DNA of 41,318 bases from Akkermansia sp. (GTDB lineage Bacteria; Verrucomicrobiota; Verrucomicrobiia; Verrucomicrobiales; Akkermansiaceae). Within the stretch, counting starts at the first letter, position 1. Each line of letters starts with the position of its first letter. The stretch covers positions 1 through 41,318 of the forward strand of contig JAFQDN010000036.1 of the NCBI GenBank assembly GCA_017415995.1, given 5' to 3'. The notes under the pieces are model-generated. The model was not told the origin of the DNA, searched no databases, and saw only the letters and a list, made by a program, of their open reading frames with translations. Below are positions 1 to 9,464 of this stretch, one piece after another. A program made the position numbers and the translations under genes.

Positions 1-1
1 T

Positions 2-115
2 AGGCGATATAAGAAGCTCACAAACGAAAAATTATCCGTAAAGAACATGCAATTCGCTTGTGCTGTGGATGTTGAATACACGAAAAAGATTTTTGAAGCC
101 GTATTTTCTGTATGA
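2..115 (+). CDS. C-terminal end of an unidentified protein (partial)
   Basis: An open frame enters from the left edge and ends at a TGA at 113-115, giving 37 residues ending in KKIFEAVFSV. The composition (alternating charged and hydrophobic residues, no low complexity) looks like a genuine protein end. Nothing in it identifies a family. It would converge with the leftward gene that ends at 194. It could equally be chance open sequence, because only 38 codons are visible. Confidence 0.4.
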   Translation, partial: RRYKKLTNEKLSVKNMQFACAVDVEYTKKIFEAVFSV

Positions 116-193
116 CACGTCGCCCAATGCGTTTGCCCTGTCGTTACACGGGAATAATCTGCAATCTTGCCGCAAGAGGGTAACATAAGTTCC

Positions 194-889
194 TTAATCA
201 TCGTTTTTATCATGCACGGGGAGCATGAGGAGGCGGAAGACGGCGAGGACAGGGAGCTGCGCCCAGAGGTAATACCAAGGTGCAGAGCCGAGGTAGTCCA
301 AGAGGGTACCTCGTATGGGAACCCCCTGCGTGTAACCGTAGTTGGTGTCCAGCCAGAGGTTGATGGGGATGATGAGCAGAACATAGGCATCCATGAGAAG
401 CAGAGCCTTGACATCATCATACCCGCGAGCACGCCATCCGGTGAGTACCGGGATGGCCAGAGCCACAATGAGTAATAAACCGTGGGCTATGAAGAATACG
501 TAGAATGCCAAACTGGGATAGCCATTTGCCATGGCCGGGGTGATGAGCCCTTGAATGCTGCCTACTAATACGCCGAAATATACCAAGGTGCATGCCGGGC
601 GCCAACGCCACCACAGGGCAATGAAGGCAAAGATGCTCATGAAGGAGCAAAAGTGCAGGGGTAGATTGTATTCCCAGCTGCCGTAAGTATCTGAGAATGC
701 TCGCCAAACATATTCACTGAGAAATTGTAAGGCAATGATTCCGGCCAAAATGCGACAGATGATGATACGGCCTCGTTCCTTCAATTTTGTGCCGAGGTAC
801 AGCACCAAAGCAGCCAATGCGATGGTGATGACCAATGCGGTGATGTGTTCTGAAGACCAGCGGATAAAGGGGTAATACGGTTCATTCAT
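194..889 (-). CDS. YwaF/TMEM164-like integral membrane protein (copy 1)
   Basis: A 231-residue protein with about seven hydrophobic segments. It matches the YwaF family (TIGR02206, TMEM164 superfamily) by the membrane motif LPLHFC (residues 76-81) and a late LDTNYGYT motif. In animal TMEM164 a Cys/His pair of this type has been linked to acyl transfer between phospholipids; whether the bacterial proteins do this is not established, and that role is inference here. It lies 10 bp behind a paralogue with the same motifs, so the two are probably co-transcribed and may form a pair. The start is ATG at 889. Confidence 0.75.
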   Translation of the reverse strand: MNEPYYPFIRWSSEHITALVITIALAALVLYLGTKLKERGRIIICRILAGIIALQFLSEYVWRAFSDTYGSWEYNLPLHFCSFMSIFAFIALWWRWRPACTLVYFGVLVGSIQGLITPAMANGYPSLAFYVFFIAHGLLLIVALAIPVLTGWRARGYDDVKALLLMDAYVLLIIPINLWLDTNYGYTQGVPIRGTLLDYLGSAPWYYLWAQLPVLAVFRLLMLPVHDKNDD

Positions 890-899
890 GGCTGAAAAC

Positions 900-1604
900 T
901 CAGTTTAAGGGGGATGGTGTGGGTTTGCGACGCACAAAAATGTACATGAAATAGAAAAGCCCCAGAGCGGGCAACTCCAGCCACAAATAGTACCAGGGGG
1001 CTGGGGTTCCCAAGGTTTCCAGAATGCTGCCGGCGGGTGCTTCCGTTGTGTAGCCGTAATTGCTGTCCAGTAGTAAATTGATGGGGTGTATGACCACTAA
1101 GTACGCATTCATAAGCAAAACGCTGCGTATGGGGTCTTTTGCTTTTGCTTTCCAATCTGTCAGCAATGGAATTGCCAAGGCTGCCAACAAGAGCAGACCG
1201 TGTGAAATGAAAAAAATGAAGAACTCCCATTTCGGGAATCCGTATGTTATGGCCGGAGTGAGTAACCCTTGTATGCTGGCGCTCAGCACCCCGAAGTATA
1301 CCAGAGAACGCGCCCAGCGTGGCCCCCACCACAGTGCTATGAAACATAACAGTGCCATGACGGCACAAAAATGCAGCGGTAATTCATTTTGCAGAATTTC
1401 CGGTAATGGGTGGCGGAGAAATCTCCAAGTGTATTCAAAGATGTAGAAGCCCAAGTTTGACACAGCTATGCCCGAACACAGTTTGTGGCGTTTTTCCGGG
1501 CTGATGTGCCTGCCGATACCGATGATGACAAAGGTTATGATTGCTATGATCAGCAAGGTGTAGAGGTGGATAGGGGACCACATTTGAAAGTTTGAATATT
1601 CCAT
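900..1604 (-). CDS. YwaF/TMEM164-like integral membrane protein (copy 2)
   Basis: A 234-residue polytopic membrane protein, paralogous to the gene just downstream. Both share an N-terminal aromatic helix, ELPLHFC/NLPLHFC (here residues 75-80, His78 and Cys80), a YFGVL...SIQGLLTPA segment and LDSNYGYT. The order of segments is identical, so the pair arose by tandem duplication. The gene starts 19 bp after the SBF-like transporter gene on the same strand. Its role is unknown; a membrane-lipid function is possible by analogy with TMEM164. Confidence 0.75.
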   Translation of the reverse strand: MEYSNFQMWSPIHLYTLLIIAIITFVIIGIGRHISPEKRHKLCSGIAVSNLGFYIFEYTWRFLRHPLPEILQNELPLHFCAVMALLCFIALWWGPRWARSLVYFGVLSASIQGLLTPAITYGFPKWEFFIFFISHGLLLLAALAIPLLTDWKAKAKDPIRSVLLMNAYLVVIHPINLLLDSNYGYTTEAPAGSILETLGTPAPWYYLWLELPALGLFYFMYIFVRRKPTPSPLN

Positions 1605-1623
1605 AATCGTGCTTTATTATGTG

Positions 1624-2616
1624 TCAATAACCTCCGCTGTCTGCTCCTTGCAGGTGCCATCTGCGTGCCAGTTGCGCACAGGTCATCAGTTGTACTTGGT
1701 GGAATATCATCAGAGGCAGCAACAGATTGTTATCCAGCGTGCCGAAGATAGCCAGCATCATGGGGGCACCCACTGCCAAGCTCTTTTTGGAACCGCAAAA
1801 TACGATGGTGATGCGGTCTTCCCGGCAGAACCCCAGCAACATACTGCTGAGGTACGTAGTCGCATAGGTGAACCCTAAGATGACGGAACACACGCAGATG
1901 AGGCTCATTAAGTGCATGGGGGCTAGCTGCTCCCAATAACCGCACACGGTTGCGGAGGAGAATGAGGTGTAAATGACCAGCCAGATAGTTGTTTGGTCAT
2001 TCCATCCGATTAGGGTTTTGTGCTCCAGTACCCATTGCCGCAACCAACGCTGACTAAGCTGGCCGAGGATGAAGGGAAGCAGAATCTGATAGCAGATTTT
2101 CAGGATGGTATCCACCCCCACTTGCGCGCTGCTTGCTCCGCTGTGTGAAAAGAGAAAACCAACCAGCATAGGGGTCAGGAATACTCCCAGTAGGCTGGAT
2201 ACGGATGCTGAGCACACAGCTGCCGGTACGTTGCCTCCGGCTACGGAGGTGAAGGCTATGCTGCTTTGCACCGTGGATGGCAAACATGCTACATAGATGA
2301 GCCCCATGTACAGTGCCGTGCCTACCAATGGCTCAAATAGTGGCTGTAACAGCGGAATGACGATGGGAAAAAAAATAAAGGTGAAAAAAAACACCATGCT
2401 TTGCAGCCTCCAGTTCAGCAACCCGGCTATGACGCTTTCCCTTGATAATTTAACGCCGTAAAGGTAAAACAACAGCACAATGGCTGCGTTGGTCAGGATG
2501 CCGAACCCCTCCGCCACCACACCACTGCACGGTACTACCAACCCCAGGATGACACTGAGGATAATCCCGGTGGTAAAGCGATCCGCTTTGGCACAAAGTC
2601 TACGCAGGGCGTTCAT
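1624..2616 (-). CDS. SBF-like (bile acid:sodium symporter superfamily) transporter
   Basis: A 330-residue protein with about ten hydrophobic segments. It resembles the SBF-like CPA-type family (PF13593; relatives are E. coli YfeH and SLC10A7). Supporting motifs are CLPSTVQSSIAFTSVAGGN around residues 111-129, lying in a broken helix typical of the fold, and GSKKSLAVGAPM near residue 280. The substrate cannot be deduced. It lies 39 bp downstream of topB and 19 bp upstream of the YwaF pair on the same strand, so all four may share a transcript. Confidence 0.75.
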   Translation of the reverse strand: MNALRRLCAKADRFTTGIILSVILGLVVPCSGVVAEGFGILTNAAIVLLFYLYGVKLSRESVIAGLLNWRLQSMVFFFTFIFFPIVIPLLQPLFEPLVGTALYMGLIYVACLPSTVQSSIAFTSVAGGNVPAAVCSASVSSLLGVFLTPMLVGFLFSHSGASSAQVGVDTILKICYQILLPFILGQLSQRWLRQWVLEHKTLIGWNDQTTIWLVIYTSFSSATVCGYWEQLAPMHLMSLICVCSVILGFTYATTYLSSMLLGFCREDRITIVFCGSKKSLAVGAPMMLAIFGTLDNNLLLPLMIFHQVQLMTCAQLARRWHLQGADSGGY

Positions 2617-2655
2617 TGCCGGTGGTGTGCTGAACTCACTTTCTTAGCCCATAGC

Positions 2656-5523
2656 TCACTTGCGGGGCGGAAAATCGTATGAAACTCGCCCGGAGGTTGC
2701 ATTGAAGACTAAGTAAGCATCAAAGTTCTTTCCGCTCTTATGGCTGATGAATCCTTTGATGAGGTCTGTCTTGCCTTTGCTGAGCAATTTACCCACCGTC
2801 TCCGCATTGAGGGTGATGCCGCACATGACCTTCGGGATGACGAGCGGTTTACGGCTCTTGCCGACGGTGAGCCCTTCCACATGCCAAGCCAGCTCCGTTT
2901 CCAACAACTCGTGTTCTCCTTTACCCTTTACTTTAATGATGCCATGGCGTGTGGCCTTGGAGAGGTCTTCCACCGTGGCGTCGGCTGCGGTGAACTTGCT
3001 GTCAGCGGAGGCTTTGTCAGCTGTTTTTTTACGGGGTTCTCGCGGCGGGAACTCGAAGGCAACGTTACCTTTACGCTCATCCAGCACCAAGTACGCATCA
3101 AAGGGACGGTTGGTACGCTGGGAAATGAAGCCCGTAATGAGTTCGCTCTTGCCCTCAGCCAATACGCGGTAAAGTTGTTCAATTTCAATCTCTTTACCGA
3201 GAATAACTTTTGACATGGAGAATCCCGTTTTGCCATTACTCAGGCGGAATGCCGGTACACTCCATTGCTTGTCATTTTCCTGCAATTCTAACTCACCTTG
3301 TTCTCTGACGCTCACGTTGCCGAGACTGGTTTGCGGGGCTGAACTTTCCTTGGCACTGCTCTTTTCATCATCAAAATAGAACTCTGCTTTCCATGTTCCC
3401 TTTTCTTTATCAGGTGCTACTAAGCGCAGTCCGGCCTTGAAAGGTTTCCCGAACTTGGAGCGGAATCCTTCCATGACGGGCAACTCCCGTTTGGTAATGA
3501 GCTCGGAGAGTTGTTCATCACTCAGTCCCAGCCCGGCGTGTACTCTGCGAAGCCGGAATTTGCACTCGGTGCAGGAAACGGCGTCCACTCGGCTGCTGAG
3601 CACGGCATGTCGACAAGCCGGACACCGAACGTTGAGGTCCGGATTTTTGCCGTTCTTCATGTAATCGCGTACGCATTCCACAATGTCTGCGGTATAGGAA
3701 CGGATGTCTTTCATGAAGGTTTCTCTCGGCAATTTGCCGCTTTCCATCTGCTTGAGCCTGTACTCCCATTCTCCCGTGAGCTCCGGGCTGGAAAGTGTAC
3801 TGAGCCCGATTTTGCTGAGCAGGTCAATGAGGTCCATCCCGCGGCGCGTTGCCACTAAGTCTTTGCCATCGCGGGCTATGTATTCTTGCGTGATGAGTCC
3901 TTCGATAATGGCTGCGCGTGTGGCCGGGGTGCCGAGCCCTCGCTCTTTCATGGCATAGGCCAACTCGTCATCTTCTACCAGCTTGCCGGCGGTTTCCATG
4001 GCGGTAAGAAGCGTGGATTCCGTATACGGAACCGGCGGTTTGGTATGCTCTGTTACGGCTGTAGCCTTTTCCGTCTGTACCTCTTCCCGCGGGGCTACCG
4101 GGCACAGCTCGTCTTTCTTTTTGCGGTCCGTGTTGCCGTAAATGGCTTTCCACCCGGGGTGCAGCATCACTCTTCCGTGGGTATAGAAATGGTCTTTGGC
4201 GCCCGGGCTGCTCACGATGGTGGTGCGATCCGTGTCCTCATACTCTGCATTCGGCATAAAGACTCCCAAAAATCGCTGTACCACTAAGTTAAAGATTTTT
4301 GCTGCATCGCCTGTCAGATTCGTGAATTTGCCGGTGGGAATAATGGCAAAGTGGTCGCTCACTTTGCTGCTGTCGAATACGCGTTTTGAGGGCTTTACTC
4401 GCTTATTTTCCATGATTTCCACAGCAAACGGTGCCAGTGAGGGATGGTTTTCTGCTATGGCCGCAACGGTGCGGGAGGCTATGCCGATGTAGTCGTTGGG
4501 CAAAAACTTGGAATCCGTGCGCGGGTAGGTAAGTACTTTGTGCTTTTCATAGCATTCCTGTGCAATTTGGAGCGTGCGGCTTGCGGAGAATCCGAAGCGG
4601 TTGCTGGCTTCCTTTTGCAAGGATGTAAGGTCAAAGAGCAGGGGGGCAGGCATGGAAACCGGTTTCTTGATTTCTTTAACCTTCCCGGGGCGCCCTTGGC
4701 AGCGTTTGGCTATTGCTGCCGCTACTTCTTTATCCCATATTCTTTCTCGTGTCCGCTGGGGCGCTTTTTCATCTTTTTTCCACTCGGGGTCAAACCATTT
4801 ACCTTCGTAGCTGCCACTGCGTGCCCGGAATACGGCACGCACCTCGCTGTATTCTTCCGGCTTGAATCCCAGGATGTCTTTTTGTCGAGCAGCCAGCAAC
4901 GCCAATGTCGGCGTTTGTACGCGCCCGGTGGGGGTGATATTGAAGCCTCCCGCCGCAGATTGCAGAACTGTCAGGGCGCGTGTGCTGTTGAGTCCCACCA
5001 GCCAGTCCGATTCCGAGCGGCAAACGGCAGCATCTGCCAAATCTGTCATTTCTTCATCGCTCTTCAGCGTTGCCCAGGCCTCCAGTATGGCGTCATCCGT
5101 CATGCTTTGCATCCACAAACGCTTGAGCGGCTTTTTGATTTTTCCGTAGCGGATGATGTTGCGGAAAATCAACTCACCTTCGCGCCCGGCATCGCATGCG
5201 TTGACTAAGCTTGTCACCTCTTTGCTGCGCGCTAATTTGAGCACTTTTTTCAATCTGTCCGCTGACTTGGCAATCGGCTCCAGCTCCATGCTCTTAGGCA
5301 TGACCGGTAGGTAGTCCATTTTCCACGGCAGACTTTTACCGTCTTCTGTTTGTGGCTTTTTTTGTTCTACCAAATGACCCACGGCAGAGGTGATAATTGC
5401 CGAGTCATTGACATAGCTGCCTGTGCTATCATCTTTCTTGAATTTGCCCAGTCTCTTGCCGAGTACGCGTGCCAAGTCCCCTGCCACACTGGGTTTCTCC
5501 GCTATGATGAGTGTCTTTGCCAT
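2656..5523 (-). CDS. topB: DNA topoisomerase III (type IA) with C-terminal repeats
   Basis: A 955-residue type IA topoisomerase that passes single strands to relax or decatenate DNA. The N-terminal Toprim domain carries IIAEKPSVA (Glu9) and DAGREGEL (111-118). The catalytic tyrosine is Tyr333 in LTYPRTDSK. After the core, a zinc ribbon with CPAC and CTEC (about residues 645-670) is followed by two copies of a Toprim C-terminal repeat. Each copy has a GFIS...FDAYLV core and ends in FPPR. This two-repeat tail makes it longer than E. coli TopB (653 residues). It is the first gene of the leftward cluster, starting at ATG 5523. Confidence 0.95.
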   Translation of the reverse strand: MAKTLIIAEKPSVAGDLARVLGKRLGKFKKDDSTGSYVNDSAIITSAVGHLVEQKKPQTEDGKSLPWKMDYLPVMPKSMELEPIAKSADRLKKVLKLARSKEVTSLVNACDAGREGELIFRNIIRYGKIKKPLKRLWMQSMTDDAILEAWATLKSDEEMTDLADAAVCRSESDWLVGLNSTRALTVLQSAAGGFNITPTGRVQTPTLALLAARQKDILGFKPEEYSEVRAVFRARSGSYEGKWFDPEWKKDEKAPQRTRERIWDKEVAAAIAKRCQGRPGKVKEIKKPVSMPAPLLFDLTSLQKEASNRFGFSASRTLQIAQECYEKHKVLTYPRTDSKFLPNDYIGIASRTVAAIAENHPSLAPFAVEIMENKRVKPSKRVFDSSKVSDHFAIIPTGKFTNLTGDAAKIFNLVVQRFLGVFMPNAEYEDTDRTTIVSSPGAKDHFYTHGRVMLHPGWKAIYGNTDRKKKDELCPVAPREEVQTEKATAVTEHTKPPVPYTESTLLTAMETAGKLVEDDELAYAMKERGLGTPATRAAIIEGLITQEYIARDGKDLVATRRGMDLIDLLSKIGLSTLSSPELTGEWEYRLKQMESGKLPRETFMKDIRSYTADIVECVRDYMKNGKNPDLNVRCPACRHAVLSSRVDAVSCTECKFRLRRVHAGLGLSDEQLSELITKRELPVMEGFRSKFGKPFKAGLRLVAPDKEKGTWKAEFYFDDEKSSAKESSAPQTSLGNVSVREQGELELQENDKQWSVPAFRLSNGKTGFSMSKVILGKEIEIEQLYRVLAEGKSELITGFISQRTNRPFDAYLVLDERKGNVAFEFPPREPRKKTADKASADSKFTAADATVEDLSKATRHGIIKVKGKGEHELLETELAWHVEGLTVGKSRKPLVIPKVMCGITLNAETVGKLLSKGKTDLIKGFISHKSGKNFDAYLVFNATSGRVSYDFPPRK

Positions 5524-5767
5524 ATCTCTGTCAAAAAAATGTTCTCTCCCCCTCGCGGGGCGCTTTGCTTACTCTATAGTGAGCCCTATTCTTCCCCTCT
5601 TTGTCAAGTAAAAAATGGGTCATGTTTGAAAATATGCAAAATAATAAACAATGGCGCATACGGAAAGAATCACTACAATGTTGTGTTTACACTTGTGCAG
5701 AAATATGCATCCGGGGTGGATGGTTGAGGATTTTATGGTCAAAAATAATGGAGTTAGTCTTTTTTTA

Positions 5768-5796
5768 TTGCTTGTGAGGGGGGAATATGCTAGAGT
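5768..5796 (+). promoter_or_regulatory. Sigma70-type promoter of the ABC exporter operon
   Basis: TTGCTT (5768-5773), a 17-nt spacer and TAGAGT (5791-5796) lie 12 nt before the ATG at 5809. The expected transcription start leaves only about 6 nt of leader, with no ribosome-binding site. Confidence 0.55.
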
Positions 5797-5808
5797 GGTC
5801 TTCGGTAT

Positions 5809-7659
5809 ATGAGTAAGGAAGAACAGAAGAGCTTTTTGACTCTTGTAAAGCCCTTATTGCGCAAGTATGCTCCGCGCTATCGGGGAACTCTGATAATGGG
5901 GATTTTTGCCGGTATGGTGGCAGCTGCCGCATCCGGTTGCGGTTTGCCGGTTATTGTACAGAGTGTTGTGCCGATTGTGTTCGGAGAGGAGCCGGCCCCT
6001 CAGTGGCTACGGACATTGGCGGAGCAATACTTCAGCGGCATGGATATAGCCATGGTAACGATGTGGGGGGCGGCATTGCTGATTCCGGTGTTGATGTGCA
6101 TACGCGGAGTAGCAACGTACCTGAATTCTTATTTGCTGACGCGCGCCGGATTGGGATTGATGACGGATTTACGAACGGATATATTTGCCAAGATGCAGTG
6201 GCTGTCCTTTTCCTTCCATGACCGCCACTCCCGTGGTAAATTGATGACAACGGTCATTCAGTTTACTCAGACTGTGCAGCAGCAGCTGACCCAAGTGTTG
6301 AACGATGTGGTTGTGCAGCCGTTTACATTGGTGGCAGCGGTCGGGTACCTGATTTACGTAGCCGCTACCAATCATGATGCAGCCGTGCTGTTGGGGAATT
6401 TGCTGATTACCGCGCTGTGTATTCCTCTTGTGCGTTTTGTGGGAAAACATATGGTGAAAAAAATGCGTAAAGCCATGACCGGCATGACCTCCGTTACTGC
6501 CGATGTTGAGGAGGCTTTATCCGCCCAGCGCGAGGTGCGCGCATTTAATTTGCAGGAAAATCGAGAGCAGCGCCTTTACGAGAATATTGAGAAATACAAT
6601 AAAGCCATTATACGAGTGGAGGCATGGAAGGCTTCCGTTGCGCCGTCTATTGAGATTGTGAGCGCCCTGGCTTTGGCTTATTCTCTGTACCGTGGCTGTG
6701 GTGATGGCCTTAAATTGGAGGAGTTTACCGCTATTGCAACTGCTTTCTACTTCTGTTACGACCCGATTAAGCGTTTGGCTGCTGCTTCTAACTATTGCCA
6801 TATCATGTCGGCTCTCATTATGGGGATAAATGAGGTGCTGGAGGCTGAGGATGAAACTCCGGAGCCGTTGCAGCCCAAACATTTGCCGTCTCCGGTGAAG
6901 GGTGAAGTTGAGTTCCGAGGAGTTGATTTTGCTTATAATGAAGAAAAAATGGTGCTCCGGAATGTCAATGTGCGCGTGCCTTCCGGGCAAATTGTTGCCT
7001 TGGTTGGACCGAGTGGATCCGGCAAAACTACTTTTATCAATCTTTTGTGTAGATTTTACGATCCTCTGCGCGGAAGCGTGCTCATAGACGGGGTGGACGT
7101 CCGGGAGCTGAGCCGTGAGGAGCGCACGAATACCATCGGGCTGGTGTCTCAGTTTGCTGCGTTGTTCCGGGATACGATTGAGGAGAATATTCGCATCGGT
7201 AAACCCGGGGCAGATGATGCAGCCGTGCGCCGAGTGGGGGATTTAGCCTGTGTAAGTGAGTTTGCGGACCGGAAAGAAGACGGATACCGGATGATGCTCA
7301 GTGAGGGAGGCGGCGGCCTATCCGGCGGGCAGAAACAAAGGGTATCCATTGCCCGTGCCATTCTGAAAGATGCTCCGATTCTGATTCTGGACGAAGCAAC
7401 CTCTGCCTTGGATATGAAGAGTGAGGCGCTTATTCAGCAGGCGTTGGAGGACATGGCCAGTAATCGCACGACTTTCATTATTGCACACCGCTTCAGTACC
7501 ATACGCAATGCCGGAAGAATATTGGTATTCAATGAGGGCTGCATTGTAGCGGATGGCTCGCATGCTGAGCTGTATGAGAGTTGTGCCCTTTATCGCTCCC
7601 TGTATGATGAACAGGTGCGAGGCTCGGAAACGGAAAGAAAGGAGACGCTTGTATGTTAA
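5809..7659 (+). CDS. ABC exporter half-transporter, MsbA/LmrA type (subunit 1)
   Basis: A 616-residue half-transporter: a six-helix exporter membrane domain (about 20-330) fused to an ATPase domain. The ATPase shows Walker A GPSGSGKT (400-407), Q-loop Gln448, signature LSGGQKQR (504-511), Walker B ILILDE (524-529) and switch His560, so it looks fully catalytic. It overlaps the next ABC gene by 7 nt, which suggests translational coupling and a heterodimer. Such exporters move lipids, drugs or peptides outward; the substrate is unknown. The cluster starts here from a near-leaderless promoter. Confidence 0.9.
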   Translation: MSKEEQKSFLTLVKPLLRKYAPRYRGTLIMGIFAGMVAAAASGCGLPVIVQSVVPIVFGEEPAPQWLRTLAEQYFSGMDIAMVTMWGAALLIPVLMCIRGVATYLNSYLLTRAGLGLMTDLRTDIFAKMQWLSFSFHDRHSRGKLMTTVIQFTQTVQQQLTQVLNDVVVQPFTLVAAVGYLIYVAATNHDAAVLLGNLLITALCIPLVRFVGKHMVKKMRKAMTGMTSVTADVEEALSAQREVRAFNLQENREQRLYENIEKYNKAIIRVEAWKASVAPSIEIVSALALAYSLYRGCGDGLKLEEFTAIATAFYFCYDPIKRLAAASNYCHIMSALIMGINEVLEAEDETPEPLQPKHLPSPVKGEVEFRGVDFAYNEEKMVLRNVNVRVPSGQIVALVGPSGSGKTTFINLLCRFYDPLRGSVLIDGVDVRELSREERTNTIGLVSQFAALFRDTIEENIRIGKPGADDAAVRRVGDLACVSEFADRKEDGYRMMLSEGGGGLSGGQKQRVSIARAILKDAPILILDEATSALDMKSEALIQQALEDMASNRTTFIIAHRFSTIRNAGRILVFNEGCIVADGSHAELYESCALYRSLYDEQVRGSETERKETLVC

Positions 7660-9443
7660 AACGGGTGCTTACGTTTGCTCGGCGCTTTTTGCTGCCGCAT
7701 TACGGTTGGTTGGCGACTACGCTGCTTACCGGATTGATTACGGCTGCTGCCAGTGGGTTAGGTGTACCCTTGTTAGTTAAGTTTGTATTCCCGGTGGTGT
7801 TTTACAGTGGCTCAGGTGAAGAGCCTGCCTTGATGGGAATGCTGCCGGCGCTCAAGACCTGGGACCATTCCACACTGCTGCTGATGGCCTGTGCCGTAAT
7901 GCCACTGATTTTTGCCGTGCGCGGCTTGGCTATGTGGGCTAATCACGTGGTGGTGAACATTCTCGGTATTCGCATTCTGGAAAGCTTGCGCAAAACGGTG
8001 TTTCACCATGTGCAACAGCTGCCCATTGCCTACTTGGACAGCAAGAGTAAGGGGGATATTGTGAGCCGTATCGTATCAGATACCTCCAATGTGCAAAATG
8101 TACTTTCCCATGTGGCGAATGACTTGGTGAAGCAGCCTATCACCTGTGTGTGTGCATTCAGTGCGTTTATTTATTTGCTTTTCAGGGACGGCAATTTGGA
8201 AATGGGGTTGGTGTTGCTCTTTATTGCATTGGCCGCATGGCCCATCGTTGTATTCGGTAAACGCATATCGGCGCGTGCTAAGCAGGCTCAGGCCGGGCTG
8301 GGTGAGATTAATACCGTTGTGCAACAGAATCTCGAAACTCAGCGAGAGGTGCGAGCTTATGCTATGGAGGAACGCCAGATCAATGACTTCCGCGGTGCCT
8401 CCGAGCATTACCGCCGTAATATGGATAAGTTGGTAAAGTACCAGCGTTTGGTTATCCCGATTATGGAGACTGCTACGGCCTTGGCGCTGTCATTCCTGTT
8501 GGTCTTCGGCTCTCAGAGTGGTATGGGAATGACGGATTTCATGACGTTGGCCTTGGCCATGTACTTTACGTTCGATTCCATGAAGCGTGCCGGGCAGGCG
8601 TTCAATCGCCTTAACGAGGCGCAAGGGGCTCTCGGGCGCTTGGAGGAAGTGCTGGACGAACACAACCCGATAGATGACCCTGCTGAGCCCGCGGAGTTTA
8701 AGCTGCCGGTACGCGGTGAGCTTGTGTTTGATAACGTAAGCTTTGAATATGAGGAAGGTAAACCCGTACTCAGAGACATCAATGTGCGCATACCTGCCGG
8801 GCAGGTTGTTGGTTTGGTGGGACCGAGCGGGGCAGGTAAAACGACGTTCGCCAACCTGATTCCGCGCTTTTACGAGGTGTCAAAAGGTGCGGTATTGGTG
8901 GACGGCGTGGATGTCCGCGATGTTACCCGCTACGAGTTGCGAGAGCACTTGGCCATTGTTGGGCAACAGGCGTTGCTGTTCCGCGGAACCGTGCGCGAGA
9001 ATATTGCATTGGGTCGCCGTGATGCCACTGAACAACAGGTGCTTGCCGCAGCGGATTCCGCAAGAGTGTCTGCGTTTTTGCCGTTGTTGCCCAAGGGAAT
9101 AGATACTTGTTTGGGCGCCGGTGGTAGTGGGCTTTCCGGTGGGCAGCGTCAGCGAGTGGCCATTGCTCGTGCCTTTGTGAAGGATGCTCCTATTTTGATT
9201 TTGGATGAGGCTACTGCCTCTCTGGATGCTGAAAGTGAGAAAGAAATTCAGCATGAGCTTGAGGCCTTAGCTAAGGGGCGTACAACGCTGATTGTGGCTC
9301 ACCGTTTCAGTACGCTCCGCCATGCGGATCGTATTCTTGTGTTCGACCACGGTCGCATCGTCGGCGATGGCTCTCATGAACAATTGTATGCTACTTGCCC
9401 GTTGTACAAGGATTTGTATGACCGCCAAGGCGCTGTGGAATAA
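7653..9443 (+). CDS. ABC exporter half-transporter, MsbA/LmrA type (subunit 2)
   Basis: A 596-residue paralogue of the preceding gene with the same layout: membrane domain to about residue 320, then an ATPase with Walker A GPSGAGKT (390-397), signature LSGGQRQR and Walker B ILILDEATASLD. Both nucleotide sites appear intact. Its ATG lies inside the last codons of subunit 1 and is preceded by GAAAGGAGACG, a good ribosome-binding site. Paired half-transporters in one operon usually assemble with each other. The two following genes of unknown function may be connected, but nothing shows it. Confidence 0.9.
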   Translation: MLKRVLTFARRFLLPHYGWLATTLLTGLITAAASGLGVPLLVKFVFPVVFYSGSGEEPALMGMLPALKTWDHSTLLLMACAVMPLIFAVRGLAMWANHVVVNILGIRILESLRKTVFHHVQQLPIAYLDSKSKGDIVSRIVSDTSNVQNVLSHVANDLVKQPITCVCAFSAFIYLLFRDGNLEMGLVLLFIALAAWPIVVFGKRISARAKQAQAGLGEINTVVQQNLETQREVRAYAMEERQINDFRGASEHYRRNMDKLVKYQRLVIPIMETATALALSFLLVFGSQSGMGMTDFMTLALAMYFTFDSMKRAGQAFNRLNEAQGALGRLEEVLDEHNPIDDPAEPAEFKLPVRGELVFDNVSFEYEEGKPVLRDINVRIPAGQVVGLVGPSGAGKTTFANLIPRFYEVSKGAVLVDGVDVRDVTRYELREHLAIVGQQALLFRGTVRENIALGRRDATEQQVLAAADSARVSAFLPLLPKGIDTCLGAGGSGLSGGQRQRVAIARAFVKDAPILILDEATASLDAESEKEIQHELEALAKGRTTLIVAHRFSTLRHADRILVFDHGRIVGDGSHEQLYATCPLYKDLYDRQGAVE

Positions 9444-9464
9444 ATTTTGTCCCGGAGGATTGGA

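Noticed and set aside
2740..5208. Several long open frames on the plus strand opposite topB
   Set aside because: They mirror topB codon structure, lack ribosome-binding sites and show no family features.
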